A stretch of DNA of 64,000 nucleotides, from the NCBI RefSeq assembly GCF_018320785.1, contig NC_054867.1, positions 30,507,855 to 30,571,854 on the forward strand, in the 5' to 3' direction. The notes under the pieces are model-generated. The model saw only the letters and a program-made list of their open reading frames with translations. It was not told where the DNA came from and did no database searches. Position numbers and translations under genes: made by a program. Every line of letters starts with the position of its first letter. Position 1 is the stretch's first letter. The DNA comes from Cheilinus undulatus. Its lineage: Eukaryota > Chordata > Actinopteri > Labriformes > Labridae. This document shows, piece after piece, positions 1-20,388 of the stretch.

Positions 1-376
1 ACTGGCCTGCCCATTCCCCACACTTGAATCCAATCAAGCACCTCTGAGACATCACGTCGCATCAGGAGGACCGTCCAGGAGCTGACTGACGCACTGATCG
101 GGGTCTGGGAGGGGATCCCTCAGGATACCATCTGTCCTCTCACACACACTACTGAGCCTCATTTTGAGTTGTATTGTGGAATTTCACAGAAGTTGGATCA
201 GCATGTGATCTGATTTTTCCACTTTTATTTTGAGTATGATTCTGTATCCAGTCCTCCATGGGTTAATTACTTTGGTTTCTATTGATCCTTCTTATTTTGT
301 TTTGTTCTGAGCATATTCATTTATCAAGATCTGGGATGTGTTATTTAAGTGTTCCCTTTTTTCTTTTTGAGCAGTG
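1..376 (+). mobile_element. Tc1-like DNA transposon, 3' end only
   Basis: The first bases translate (plus strand, with stops) to a decayed form of the Tc1 C-terminal signature, reading SPHLNPIKHL where intact families have SPDLNPIEHLW. A 3' UTR and a right terminal repeat of the common fish Tc1 type follow, ending GAGCAGTG at 376 before a TA. The left part lies outside the window. The copy is dead, because the transposase frame is interrupted. Confidence 0.75.
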
Positions 377-396
377 TATAAATATAGACATATATA

Positions 397-920
397 CAGT
401 GCTTAACAAATTTATTAGACCACCCTAACCCTAACCAAAGTAAGGTTTATACCACAGCTGCCCTAAATTAACAGCACTGGTAATTATCAAAATCGTTTAT
501 GTTTCTGCAATGGTTAATACACCAATATGTAGAAGCTCTTCAACCCAAACGATATTTTAATGCTAAAATATAATTATTATTGTTATCCATAAATTTTCAA
601 ATTTACCGATTTACAAAAAACAAAGAAAATAGTAAAGCACATTAATATGTCAAATTATAGTTATTTACTGGCATTCCTGAACAGAAAAAGTAGTTTTAGT
701 GGTTGAATGTTATGCTTGATTAATTTCTGACTTCTCAGAAAAGCCCAGTGAGCTGGCTCAAATTTGGGGGAATTCAGTTTGAAATCCCTCATTCCTGTTC
801 AAAAAGGTAAAACATGGAGAGCTCACTGAAAATGAAAGAGTCCACATTAAAGCACTTTGTGATGCTGGATGGTCTTTGAGACAAATATGACAGGAGGTCT
901 AATATATTTGTCAAGCACTG
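397..920 (+). mobile_element. Internally deleted Tc1/mariner element with both terminal repeats
   Basis: The ends are inverted copies of each other: CAGTGCTTAACAAATTTATT starts at 397, and the reverse complement of the right end reads CAGTGCTTGACAAATATATT. TA dinucleotides flank both sides (395-396 and 921-922), as expected for Tc1 target duplications. Near the right end (about 817-890) the plus strand still encodes a helix-turn-helix start typical of Tc1 transposases (ELTENERVHIKAL, then AGWSLRQI) before a stop. The catalytic part has been deleted, which makes this a MITE-like derivative. The remaining interior is AT-rich and unrecognised. Confidence 0.8.
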
Positions 921-1710
921 TATATATGTATTTACCATCTGCCCTCCTAAGTTAACCATGTTTATATACTTATCATAGTACTTGTGGATAACATGTTGCC
1001 CAGCTGGAGTTTTATCACGTGGCCCATTTCAAATTTAAGTACAGCTTAGTGCACTTTACTTCGTGGAAGACTCTTCATGTAAAAATGTGAAATACTGAGA
1101 TCCCATGATAATGGCTGTCTGATCCAACCTAAACCCCTCCTCTCCTTGCCATTATGGCTTACATAATACATCCCTACTTCATTACAGAAAAATAGGGCTA
1201 TATATGCACATCTATTGTGCTTTACAAAGTTATTACAAGGTCAGAGGTCTATTATTAGCACACAGGATGCCATTTAGGATTTTCAGGTTGAAATAATATT
1301 TGAAACCAGATAGATAAATGCAGCTCTCTAAACACAATTTCAACTCAACAGTATTTAACTGTCTATAGATTGCATCTAAACTACACAATGTCAAGATTTT
1401 TCCCTTAAAAGTTTGAGAAAAAAAAATCAGGAGTAAATTTGATATAAAAAAGATCCATTTAATCAGTCCAATGGACAGTCTACAGTGCACAACATTTACA
1501 TACTGTTAACACAGACAGTCTGGCTTCCAGATAAGCACAGTTTTATCCATTAATCCATACATTATATATTAGAGTGACAGAGTCTTAGGAATCAGTTTTG
1601 TATTGAAAACTTAATTTTCTTTTTTAACCAGCTGACTTTCATCTTCTGGCACAGACAGTTGAACAGATCTTAAAACATGACCTGTGGACTTATTGAGGAG
1701 CTGGACCAAA
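921..1710. other. 3' flank of atad3, no other gene seen
   Basis: This is AT-rich sequence downstream of the atad3 stop codon, and its right-hand part is presumably the atad3 3' UTR. No canonical AATAAA was found on the minus strand close to the stop. An ATTAAA on the minus strand near 1457-1462 is a possible weak poly(A) signal. No other coding or repeat signal was recognised. Confidence 0.5.
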
Positions 1711-7182
<5,472 letters not shown>

Positions 7183-7400
7183 TGTAAAAAGAATAAACAA
7201 GATACAGTTTATCCGGTTCTGTGTGGTGCAAGAAGCAGCAGCTGCTACAGAACTGTCACTGCACTTCCTTCACACGCGTGTCACGCCGCAATCTTCTGCG
7301 CGTGCGTAGCAGAGAGGCTGAAAAACCACAATGTTGATTGGTTCGCGACTAGTACTCCTTTTTCCTATTGGCTAGTTCGACAGCTCGGTTCAATAGAGGT
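7183..7400 (-). promoter_or_regulatory. atad3 proximal promoter with paired CCAAT boxes
   Basis: Upstream of the atad3 start, two CCAAT boxes in atad3 orientation (read as ATTGG on the plus strand, at 7337-7341 and 7367-7371) lie 30 bp apart, a spacing typical of NF-Y-driven housekeeping promoters. A GC-rich motif CTGCGCGTGCGT at about 7295-7306 resembles an NRF-1 site, which would fit a nuclear gene for a mitochondrial protein. There is no TATA box. Motif calls are by eye. Confidence 0.5.
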
Positions 7401-7644
7401 CATTCCTGTAGTCCCACCCTAAATTAAAGGGTCATAGAGTACTCACAATTCATAAGAAAGAGCCGGTGACTTTGGGTTGCATCAGTTTGTTTCTTATAAT
7501 TCATTTGTAACCGACATTGCCGCGTCACTCACTTCTCACTTTTGTAGCATTTATTAGAAATACATGTTGGAAGACTAAATTGTTCTCAGTGCTTCTCAAA
7601 TGCTGCTAATAGGATAAATACAGGCGCATGTGAAAAAAGGAATA

Positions 7645-8600
7645 TGTTAAAGTTCATTTTTTGTCCTGGATCTAATTCAAAAGGAGAAACTTCCATATAT
7701 TCTATATTCATCTCATACAAAGTGAAATATTTCAAGGTTTTTTTTGTTTGTTTTTATCTTGATGATTACAGCCTTTAGCCCTAAAAAATCCACTTATTCC
7801 AAAACATTAAAATATTGTGGAAAGGTCCAATATGTAAGGTTTACGGTGCATTTATTCCCCCATTCTGCTTTAGTACACACAACTGAAATCATGGGGAAGA
7901 CCTGGCAATAATCTATAAGACAATCGATGACGCCCTTCACAAGGAGGATAAGCCACACAGAAGGTCACTGCTGAAAGGGCAGGCTGTTCCCAGAGGCTGT
8001 ATCAAAGCATTTTCATGAAAAGTTGACTGGAAGGGCAAAGCATGGTGAGAAAAGGTCTTCAAGCAACACCCATGAACTCAACCTTCAAAAGATGGTCAAA
8101 CAAAGCAGATTCAAGAATTTAGGAGAGCTTCACGTGGAGTGGACTGAGGCTGAAGTCAGTGTATCAAGAGCCACCACACACAGATGGGTCCAGCTCCTCA
8201 TCTGGACTAAGGAGAAAAATAACTGGAACATTACTCTGTGGTCTCAAGTCCTGTTTTCAGATGAAAGTAAATTTTGCATCTCATTTGGAAATTAAGGACC
8301 CAGAGTCTGTTGAAAGAAAGATGGGGGATACCAGACTCAACAATACAGATAAGCTGAAGGCTGCTGTCAGAGAAAGCTGGGCTTCATAACACCCCATCAG
8401 TGCCACAGACTGATTGGCTCCATGTCATGTCACATACAGTAATTTGTGCAAGAGCAGCTCCAACCAATTACTGAATGCATAAATGAGCATTCTTTTCCAG
8501 GTCAACATTTCTAGTATTATAAATCTAAAAACATGAAGTTTTACCAGCAATTAAATCACAGGAAAATAATTAACTTTCTCATGATATCATTTTTTTTTAT
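7645..8600 (+). mobile_element. Tc1-like transposon, internally deleted copy
   Basis: The plus strand carries scraps of a Tc1-type transposase: a lead-in like NHGKDLAIIYKTI, a catalytic-region piece WSQVLFSDESKF at about 8240-8275, and a C-terminal piece ERKMGDTRLNN followed by KAAVRESWAS near 8310-8388. It aligns with the longer copy at 43130-44440. The two match up to the CISFG segment (about 8290), after which about 330 bp present in the other copy are missing here. Frames are interrupted, so the copy is dead. The outer ends are approximate because the terminal repeats are worn. Confidence 0.7.
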
Positions 8601-9545
8601 CCACCTGTATGTTTATGCACCTTTTGTTTCTTGTATGCAAAAATAACATCTGAAGAGACACAGCAGTCAACTAAAGCTGCAGATGTCTATTGTAAAATAA
8701 AATACCTCTGGAGGTTGAATCCTTATGATTAAAAATGAAAGCTGACAAAACATTTATCAAAAATGTTTAATGAAATAAACATTCATAGAAGACCACAACA
8801 AATGATACATTATATATATTTACACTCAGTGAAAGTTGTTGCATAATTACGCTTGATGTGTATTTTCTTACAGTCCTTTCAAAAAGAAATCTCAGTCACA
8901 ATCAGCAGCTTCAACCTAACAAAGCTGACAAAACACATGGAGATTATTGAAGGGTATTGTTGACATCACATCATTTATCACAAAACTGTAGGACCAATGT
9001 GTATTTATAGGTACAACAGCAGCTGGAAACCTCTGTGGTTCACATGATGGAGATGTCAGATTGGAATAATCGAAACAGTGGCAGGTAAGTCTTTGTGGAA
9101 AAACAATTGCTATAGTGGTAAAAGTCAGCCATCTTGGATAATGGTTATGTCTTTCTGTTATGAGTGAAGAAAATACTCTTTAATCTACTCATTAGATGTG
9201 AGTTTTTCTAATCATAGATTTCACATGGGAAATCATTTTGTTATGAACTTTTCACATTGCATAATAGCAGGAAAAAGTCATAAAAATGTATGGGTGCGAG
9301 GTGTCATAGTGAATGGAGAAAATGTACAGGATCAAGGACTGCTGGAGTGCCCTTGAATAAGATATCACATCTCTTCTAACGACTGGTGTCTCATCTCTCA
9401 GACAAGAGAAAAGCCGGTTTTCATTAGATAACCAGTATGGGAATAAACAATCTAAAGGTTTATGAGTTTCTTTGACTGCAAACATTTCCACAACCAAGAC
9501 CACTGCTCCAAAACCACATAACAATCATGACCCGTATAAAGCCCT
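8601..9545. other. Intergenic or mrpl20 3' flank, no gene seen
   Basis: AT-rich spacer between the Tc1-like remnant and the mrpl20 stop codon. The part next to 9546 is presumably mrpl20 3' UTR (minus strand). No clear AATAAA was found on the minus strand near the stop. An ATTAAA on the minus strand near 9179-9184 is possible. No other feature could be supported. Confidence 0.45.
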
Positions 9546-12133
9546 TTACTGCAGCAAAACAACACGAGATAAAACACCAGGAGGCTCTTTGCCGTCACCC
9601 AACGCTGCGCGGAAGCCTTCCTGCTGCCGAGCCCTCGCCAACTTTGCAAGTGAGAGGAACGACCGAGGTTCTGTGATGGCTAGGTCGGAGATCACACGTC
9701 GGTTGAGCTGAACACTGCTCTGTATAAAGAAAAGAGACAGTGTGTTATAAACTGGTAAAGGTGAAGAGACAGCACATTTAACACAGAGCGCCAGCATTCA
9801 ACAACACTAACCTTAGCGAGGTTGTGCATGAGGACGGGGTACTTCATGCCATGCTCTCTTGATGCTGCTGCAATGCGTGTGATCCAGAGCTACAGTGAAG
9901 AGGGCAAAAAACAAATGTCAGCTTATCCACCTTCATAAAGAATACTTTACCCATCTGCAATAAGGTCATGAAATGCATCAGAATTTAAGTACCCTAGAGC
10001 ACAGATTGGAGCAGTTTCCCAACCTTTTCAAAATGTAACCTATTAGAACTATTCATTATTAATAATAACATTAACAGAACATTTTAAACAAAGAGGGAAT
10101 GCTTGAATTATTTTAAACTATGTGGGATACAGAACAGGTGGAATAATCAGTGTTAGAATACAAAATCAAACAGTTACCTCAAGTGTCCTTTTAACAATGT
10201 CAGAACTCTACTCTCATGTTCTAGGTGTGTTAGTTTTGTTCATATACTATTTAGCCAGTACTCCTTCAAAAGTATGTCTGACATTTAAATAATAATCATT
10301 AAGAAACAATGTTTGTTTTTTTTGTTTGTTTTTGTTTTTGTTTTTTTTTATTGAAGGCGTTTGTTTGCATGGTTGCTTGCCTGCTTACCAACCAGTTCTT
10401 AATTGGACAACTTTATTAATCAAACAATTAGAAAATTATTCCATGATTATGGACACAGAGGTGGACTTTACTATTAGGCAAAGGTAGACCATTGCTTGGA
10501 GGCCTGGACTAGGAGCCCAATGAAGAATTCATTCCACACTTTCCCCTGCAGCAGCCAGCATTCACACTTAAGTGTATTTTATCCAAACTAACTTTACTTG
10601 ACTATAATATTCTAGTACTTTTTCACCTCTTGTAATGATAGCCACTTTCTGAAAAGTTTTATTTGGTAAAACATGACCCAAAAGAAAAAAAAGTCTAAAT
10701 TAGAACCTTTTTCTTTAAATAAATGGTCTTTTTTTTTCTATTGCAATAAACATGAAAACTTAGTATTTATGTAGCTCTAATGTACTTTGGTTACCAGATG
10801 TCTGTTTAGTCTCCAAATAGACATTTTAAAATATTCCTGTATTTTTTACACAAAAACACTGCTAAGCTGTCACTTTTAGTTCGTATTGCATCAAATGTTA
10901 ACTTGAATATAATCAAGCATATGGCAATGTGGTCATTAAATTTCTAAGTTAAAATACCACAGCCAGACTTAATAACATTTAACAGAGTTAAATAAAACAA
11001 AATATTGACAGCATTAGAGGACTGTAAAAATGAATTTAAAATGAAATATAAATCAGACTATGAGATTTTATAAATACAGTAATTTATGTTATAGTTTCTT
11101 GAGTGTGTGCATTTGTTTAACTGTTGCTGTGTGAAGACTAATTAAAAAATAATTTAAGAGTAGCTTTTTTTTTTTTTAATATATATATAATTAAGGGTGC
11201 TTTCACACTAGGGGCCGAGTGCACTTGAGCCCAAAGTCCGGTTCGTTTTGGTAGTGTGAATGCAAACGAACCGCGCCCGGGCCCGGGCCCACTTGGGGAG
11301 GTGGTCTCAGGCGTGATTCAGGTGGACTCTGGCATGGTTAGGAAGAGATGTGAATGCAACTGCGCTCGGATACGGGACAGAGCGTCATATCAGCTTTATG
11401 ACGTCATCGTAAAAAACTTCTTTCAACAGCGCGGCAATTTATTCACATTTTTCTAATGTGAAAGCACCCTAAGAATTTAAAAAGGGGAGCACAATGGATG
11501 TAAAGGGCCCTAGTGCATGTGTTTGCCTTCAGCCCCAAATTGCTACGTCCGCCACTGTATGAACAATACCCCAATCACTCCCTCTAAATGCAATGCCTAA
11601 GTCTTAGCCATGTGTTTCTTGTAGAGGATGACGTGCGCTATAAATCATTTAATAATCCTACCAGTTGTATAACTGGATTACGACATCTGTGCCTTACCGT
11701 TCTCATGTTCCGTTTCTTCAGTGTCCGAGCTTTAGTTGCGTATACAAATGCTCTTCTGACAGCCCGGACAGCCAGACTGTAACAGCGGTTCTTTCTGCCT
11801 CTGAAGTGCTGTGAACAGGAGAGATGACATAAATAGGGATGGTCATTACTGCTGCTCCTACTAGATTAGGATGATGGGGTTCATACCATAACGAACTAAG
11901 CAACATGCATCATCTCTCAGCAAAATTAGCATATGACGCAACAAATATCTTGACCAAAACATATTGATATAAACTACCAAGCACACTATACGAAACATCA
12001 CAGCATTTAGCCGCTTCCATGTCAGGAAATAGCCTAGACCACTTACCCTTGCATGCTTGAGAAGTTCTTGGACTTTCCAGTATCTGTCGGGTCCACGGCT
12101 TCTGATCCAACAAGGCAGCGTCAGGAATACCAT
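9546..12133 (-). CDS. mrpl20: Mitochondrial large ribosomal subunit protein bL20m (4 exons, 149 aa)
   Basis: Mitochondrial homologue of bacterial ribosomal protein L20. It binds 23S-like rRNA and is needed to assemble the large subunit. Exons in transcript order: 12047-12133, 11698-11808, 9812-9889, 9546-9719, all with GT-AG junctions and phase 0. Recognisable segments are [15 protein letters not shown] (exon 1), [17 protein letters not shown] and KKRNMRT (exon 2), [20 protein letters not shown] (exon 3), and [10 protein letters not shown] plus [12 protein letters not shown] (exon 4). Length equals the human protein (149 aa). The start ATG is the only one in frame that gives the conserved MVFLTLP beginning. 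Intron 2 (9890-11697) is long and holds a PIF/Harbinger-type MITE. It is divergently transcribed from sdhb. Confidence 0.97.
10310..10350. repeat. T-rich simple repeat
   Basis: A GTTTT/GTTTGTTT-type low-complexity run inside mrpl20 intron 2. The rest of that intron, apart from the MITE at 11195-11469, is AT-rich and shows nothing I recognise. Confidence 0.7.
11195..11469. mobile_element. PIF/Harbinger-type MITE with 3-bp TAA duplication
   Basis: A 275-bp element with 17-bp inverted ends: GGGTGCTTTCACACTAG on the left, and the reverse complement of the right end reads GGGTGCTTTCACATTAG (one mismatch). TAA flanks both sides (11192-11194 and 11470-11472), the 3-bp target typical of PIF/Harbinger. 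The interior is GC-rich, unlike its AT-rich surroundings, and holds no coding capacity. It lies in mrpl20 intron 2. Confidence 0.8.
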
Positions 12134-12611
12134 GGCTACTTCTTAAGAAAAACTGCACCCACCGTCTCTAGTTAAGTCAACTGAAGTACAACATTAAGCG
12201 AAGTTAGGCCGGCTTTCCTTCTGAAGATTCTCGATGTTATGAGTACTAGTCCACACGTTGTATCACCAATGACAGCGGCACTCGGGGTTTGTTTAATTTA
12301 AAAACCTAGACTTCCCCATCCGCACTTCATTATGCACCGCCCGGTTTTTCTAAAATATAAAAGCAATGGAGCCATCAGCATCGGGATTAAAACAAACGTG
12401 TTTAAAAATGAGCATGGATGAATGTGATTAGAGAGGTAGTGCGTTTTTACATTTTAAGTCAAACAACCCCCGAAACTCTTCTGTGTGAGTGTCTACAGCG
12501 GGACACCGGCAGACGTCGTCCAATAAAACGTTCGCCCCCAAACAGAGCTGTGACGCAGTTACTGTGGAGGATGCTGGGATTGCAGGCGTTGGAGGTCAGA
12601 GAAAATCCAAA
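12134..12611. promoter_or_regulatory. Bidirectional promoter between mrpl20 and sdhb
   Basis: Only 478 bp separate the divergent start codons of mrpl20 and sdhb. CCAAT boxes lie at 12266-12270 and 12520-12524. GATGCTGGGATTGCAG at 12570-12585, just before the sdhb start, resembles a ZNF143/THAP11-type element (consensus half TGGGAATTGTAG). No TATA box sits at a useful distance. Both products are mitochondrial, so joint control is plausible, but transcription start sites cannot be seen from sequence alone. Confidence 0.6.
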
Positions 12612-16283
<3,672 letters not shown>

Positions 16284-16320
16284 ATCCCGGACTTCTTTTT
16301 TTTACAACTTTTCCCTCCAT

Positions 16321-16326
16321 AATAAA
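16321..16326 (+). terminator. sdhb polyadenylation signal AATAAA
   Basis: A canonical AATAAA hexamer 38 bp after the sdhb stop codon, implying a very short 3' UTR. Cleavage would fall within the next ~10-30 bp. Confidence 0.7.
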
Positions 16327-16878
16327 ATCATATATTGATTAAATATTGCTTGTAAAGGTCTGAAAGACCAGTGCACCAAACAACTCCACTACCACCACAC
16401 ATGCGTCATGGGAAGTCTGTGTGAGTGTCGTTGGAGGACTTGGTGTCACACAAACGCACATGTAAAGTATGAATGCTGGAGAGTGTGTGTCCGAGTCTTA
16501 CATGTACTATAACAGAAGTATTTATCTCCATCTCTACTGTGTGTCTGTGTGTGCACTAGGGAGACTTGATGCTGCATGTTAAAGTAAAAACAAGGTATTT
16601 TCTTGTGTGTAAACATTTGTTGCTTAATCAAGTTTGCAGTCAGTTCATGGACATAAAGTTTATATTTTTCCTCAGATCTTAAAACAAGCCAACAGCAGTC
16701 TTTGTTTAAATGCAGAATAAATAGTGAAAATGCCCACAGTTGTCTTCATGGGTAATTATTTGCTGTGACTCAATGTTGGTTTTAATACACGCCTGGTGAT
16801 AACACTTGGTGACTGTTTTTTCAATGTCCTCTAGATGTCACTGTTGCAAAGAGCCTGTAATGCAACTCAGTTGAAATT

Positions 16879-17100
16879 CACTATATGGAGAGAAGTATTA
16901 AGTTGCATGACCATTACACCAAGAAGGATTGTAAAGGCACTGTATTTAAATACATGTAGATATGGAGTTGGTCACTCTTTTGCAGCTTCCACTTTTCTTT
17001 CCACAAAATGCTGGAGAGTTTCAATGGGAATCTGTGTCTATTCATTCTGTAGAGCAGCCTTTCCTATTCTTCAGTCTGCAGCTGCAATATTTTAGACCTG
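16879..17100 (-). mobile_element. Tc1/mariner-type fragment
   Basis: CACTATATGGAGAGAAGTAT at 16879 is close to a widespread fish DNA-transposon terminus (CACTATATGGACAAAAGTAT type). The minus strand reads a Tc1-like C-terminal stretch, IPIETLQHFVERKVEA, between about 17040 and 16990. The copy stops abruptly near 17100. It lies between sdhb and mfap2. Confidence 0.55.
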
Positions 17101-17640
17101 AGGATTTTCAGGGGGTCCACCAAAAACCTTCGTAAAACCATAACATGAAACTCAAATATTACCTTTTATTTCTGATGACTGAATCTTACTATCAGGAAAT
17201 GTCAATGCAAACAGTTTGCTTTCAAATACTTAAACATTATTCAGAAAGTTTTTGTGGGGTCACAAAGGAGGTTTAATGAGCCATTTATCTTGTTTTAATC
17301 AGGCATCTGCAAAGTTTCGAATTGCAGATTTTCTTTTCTAATATTCATCTCTGTAAACGTACTTTGTGGCACTCTGAAGGCACTTATAAAATTCCTAAAT
17401 CAGGGAGTGTAGCATAGTAACAACAACAATACTTAATTCCTATTGGCTATTGCCTTGCAGCAACGTTCTACAATAGAAGAGATGGAGAAAACACAGATGA
17501 GGAGAGGTAGACACACAAAAACTGTCTGCTATGGCAGAGAAACAATCTGCTCAGTCTGTTATTCTTCGCCTAAACTTTACATCTCCTCTGACAGACGTGA
17601 CTCAGCACCCTCCAGAATTCAGTTAAGTGAGGATTTTGGC
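17101..17640. other. Intergenic spacer, sdhb to mfap2
   Basis: AT-rich sequence with no supported gene or repeat. The right edge grades into the presumed mfap2 promoter and 5' UTR. Confidence 0.4.
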
Positions 17641-17832
17641 CGTAGAGCCTCACAGTAAGTCTGGCTGTAAACGGGAGAGCCGGATCATGTAGCGACTTGG
17701 TGCTGGGACCGGGGGCTGGACGGGGAGGAGACTACAGATGTGGGGAGGTACAATGTGGCGCTGTGAGGTCCTGCTGCACTCTGAGGACGCATGAGAGCTG
17801 AGGACAGTCGCAGCAAACTGAATCCAAGTTAG
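17641..17832 (+). other. Probable non-coding first exon of mfap2
   Basis: A GC-richer stretch ending in a strong splice donor, TTAG/GTAAGAAA, with the exon's last base at 17832. The next acceptor in the right place is CCCTTTAG at 21921-21927, which opens the exon holding the mfap2 start codon. The left boundary is a guess, since no transcript evidence is available. Confidence 0.45.
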
Positions 17833-18729
17833 GTAAGAAAGCAGTCTCGTGATTGAATTGTTTTAGTTTTTCATTTTGCTGAACATTTTGCTAAGAATAC
17901 ATAAACTTTGTGGGGGAAACTTTAGGAGAAAAAAACCTGGAGGTGTGAGGTTATAATGCACAGATATGATGCAGCATTGCTCGTGTTTTCCAGCCTTTTA
18001 AACACCCCTGGCGTTATCAGTGTCTTTTAAGCAGACCGAGTAAGTGTGGATAATGTGTTTGTATTTTAATGGCTGTTGAGAGCTGACATGTGGTCTTGTG
18101 TTTTCACTGGAGGGCAGAAGGAGGAGGGACTTCATAGTTCAGTCTGCTGTAATGACACTACAATGGAGAAAGGGTGCCAAGAGGGAAAACCAAACACACA
18201 TTCACACACAATCCTCGCTTCCAGAGGATGGGGTCGATGAGGGCACATGGAAAGATGGTTTTGGATTATTATTTATTTACCTGTCATAGCTGCATGAAAA
18301 CAAAAGGCGTAAAATAGATGACAGCAATGCCTCTCTTGTTGCTGTCCTCAGAAACTCCTACTAATGAGTTTGTGTACTTGTGTGCTTGTGTGTGGGTGGT
18401 TGGGAGGGGGAGATGGGGTCTTTAGCTGGGAAGGAAAGGACTCGATTGGGGAGAGGGGGGCTAATCTCTCCCAGATGTGTGCTGTGAAAACATATGGTTT
18501 CTGATAGCCACTGTGATGCACAAGAAGAATGCTTGTGTGTGACTGTTTGTGTGCTGTATATTTGTGTTTGTTACTCCCTAAGACGCTCACATCTACTGAT
18601 TTATTGATACACATGTAGGACTTGTGCAAACAGGGCCTGAACCACATTTTTATGTCCAGCGAAGCCTCACAGAAGTGACTCAAACACTTTCAAAACTTGA
18701 GATTTTTTAATTATAAAAATGTGGGATTT

Positions 18730-19040
18730 CACCAGAATGGTTTCGACATGATTTCAGCATTATTTAGAGCACGTCCAACAAAGGACCTCAAAAATGTCCC
18801 ATTTAAAACCAGAGGCCCCCTGTAATGAATGCTTATGAAACTTAAGTCCACTGTTGTATAGGTTTGTAAGCATGCAAAAAAGTAGTGAAAATTCACCAGA
18901 GGGATTTTGACTTGACTTCTGCACTATTAAAGCATGTCCAACATGGGACCTCAAATATGACCCATGTCAATGCAGAGGTCTCCTGTGGATGAATGCTTTT
19001 AAGGAAGAAGCCCACTTTTGGATAGGTTTGAAAGTGTAGA
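18730..19040. repeat. Tandem duplication, about 164-bp unit, two copies
   Basis: The unit starting CACCAGAATGG at 18730 is followed at 18894 by a diverged copy starting CACCAGAGGG. Both contain matching blocks such as GTCCAACA(a/t)(a/g)GGACCTCAAA, then CAGAGG(c/t)CxCCTGT, GAATGCTTxT and GGTTTG. The copies differ at many sites, so the duplication is old. It lies in the large first intron of mfap2. Confidence 0.75.
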
Positions 19041-19544
19041 AACTTGGGCTGAACAATTTGGGGAAATTATCTAATAGTGTTTTTTTTATCAAAAGAGAAG
19101 CTCATTGTGATTATTTTGACTCAAATTGCAAATATGATATGAATTGTTGCTTTGAGGGGAATTATCATTTTTATATCATAGTCATTTCAAACTACAAAAA
19201 CATACAAAAAACAAGAAAAGTGGGATTTTTGTAGGTTATTCTAAAAATAAATTAGCACTCAGCTGTTTGCATGATGTGAAGAGCATAACATCACTGCAAA
19301 AAGGAATTACACTGGAATATTGACTCACATTGTAGGTTAAAGGAATATTGCACCTTCTGCGATTCAAAAACAGCAGTTAGACATATTGCGATTTAATCTA
19401 AATATCGATCAATCAGTAGAAACATACATTAAATTTCTGCAAAAATTAAAGAATCTCCAGATATTTTTTTACATCATTCAAAGTGAAAGATTTTTTATGT
19501 TGAATATGAATTGTTTTTTTTTGCTTTATTGAATGAAATAAACA

Positions 19545-19568
19545 AAAAAATAAATAAATAAATAAACA
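19545..19568. repeat. (AAAT)n microsatellite
   Basis: A short AAATAAATAAATAAATAAAC run within mfap2 intron 1. Confidence 0.8.
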
Positions 19569-19897
19569 TCATTTTAGCATTTTCAGACCATGTCCAGCTA
19601 GGGGCATTTCAGTTGTCTGATGTTGACTCAAAGGTCCACACATGGTGGTTGTGTAGTATCCATAATCCACGGTTCTTCCTCATGAGGAATACAAGACTAA
19701 GACTGGCTAAAAAAAGATCTTTGTCAATAAAGACAAATGAAAGTTGAGTTTAGTATTCGTTAATGTGACTAAAACAAGAATACATTTTTAGTGCTGGACT
19801 GTTAGACATTCAAAATCTGTATCCACCAAGTCATAACAAGGGAATATGTTAACATTAATGAAATATAGTATTGATATATGAATTATCAAGTTATTCC

Positions 19898-20388
19898 TTG
19901 TAACACTGTGGCAATTCCTTGGTAATTTGTTTTTTTAACCCAACCCTAACCCTGACTCCCTAACCCTCACCCTAGAAATTGCTTTAATATTATTCAGGAA
20001 GGTGTCACTTTAATTTAGTGGGACAAAATCAAGAAATTACCAGGGAATTATCAAGCAACTTACATAGAAAATTATCATCTTAAGTCTTAAAAATGACTTG
20101 GTAAAGTACCGCTCAATTACCAGGGAACTGCAACAATATTATAAGGGTTAGAGTAAAATGCCATTTTTTACCAGAGCATTACTACTATATTATGAGGACT
20201 TACTTGATAATTAATACATTACCAGGAAAATGCTTATTTTATATCACTGAGCTATAACTTGGTAAAATGCCATCTTATTAGTAGGTATTACTACCTAGTT
20301 CTTGAGAAATTACTAGGCCATATATTTATAAGATTATTAAGTAAATATGGCCCAGTAAAATAAAGTGCTAATAGTTACCCTCATGTGT
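19898..20388. mobile_element. Fold-back MITE-like repeat, copy 1
   Basis: This sequence contains repeated and partly self-complementary blocks such as GGCAATTCCTTGGTAATT and CCAGGGAACTGCAACAATAT. It ends near GGCCCAGTAAAATAAAGTGC. A second copy lies at 27748-28165 with the same order of blocks. The family name is not certain, and it has no coding capacity. It lies in mfap2 intron 1. Confidence 0.6.

Noticed and set aside
424-436. Telomere-like CCCTAACCCTAACC (also near 19940-19975)
   Set aside because: Only two or three units, inside transposon-like sequence. This is too short for an interstitial telomere array.
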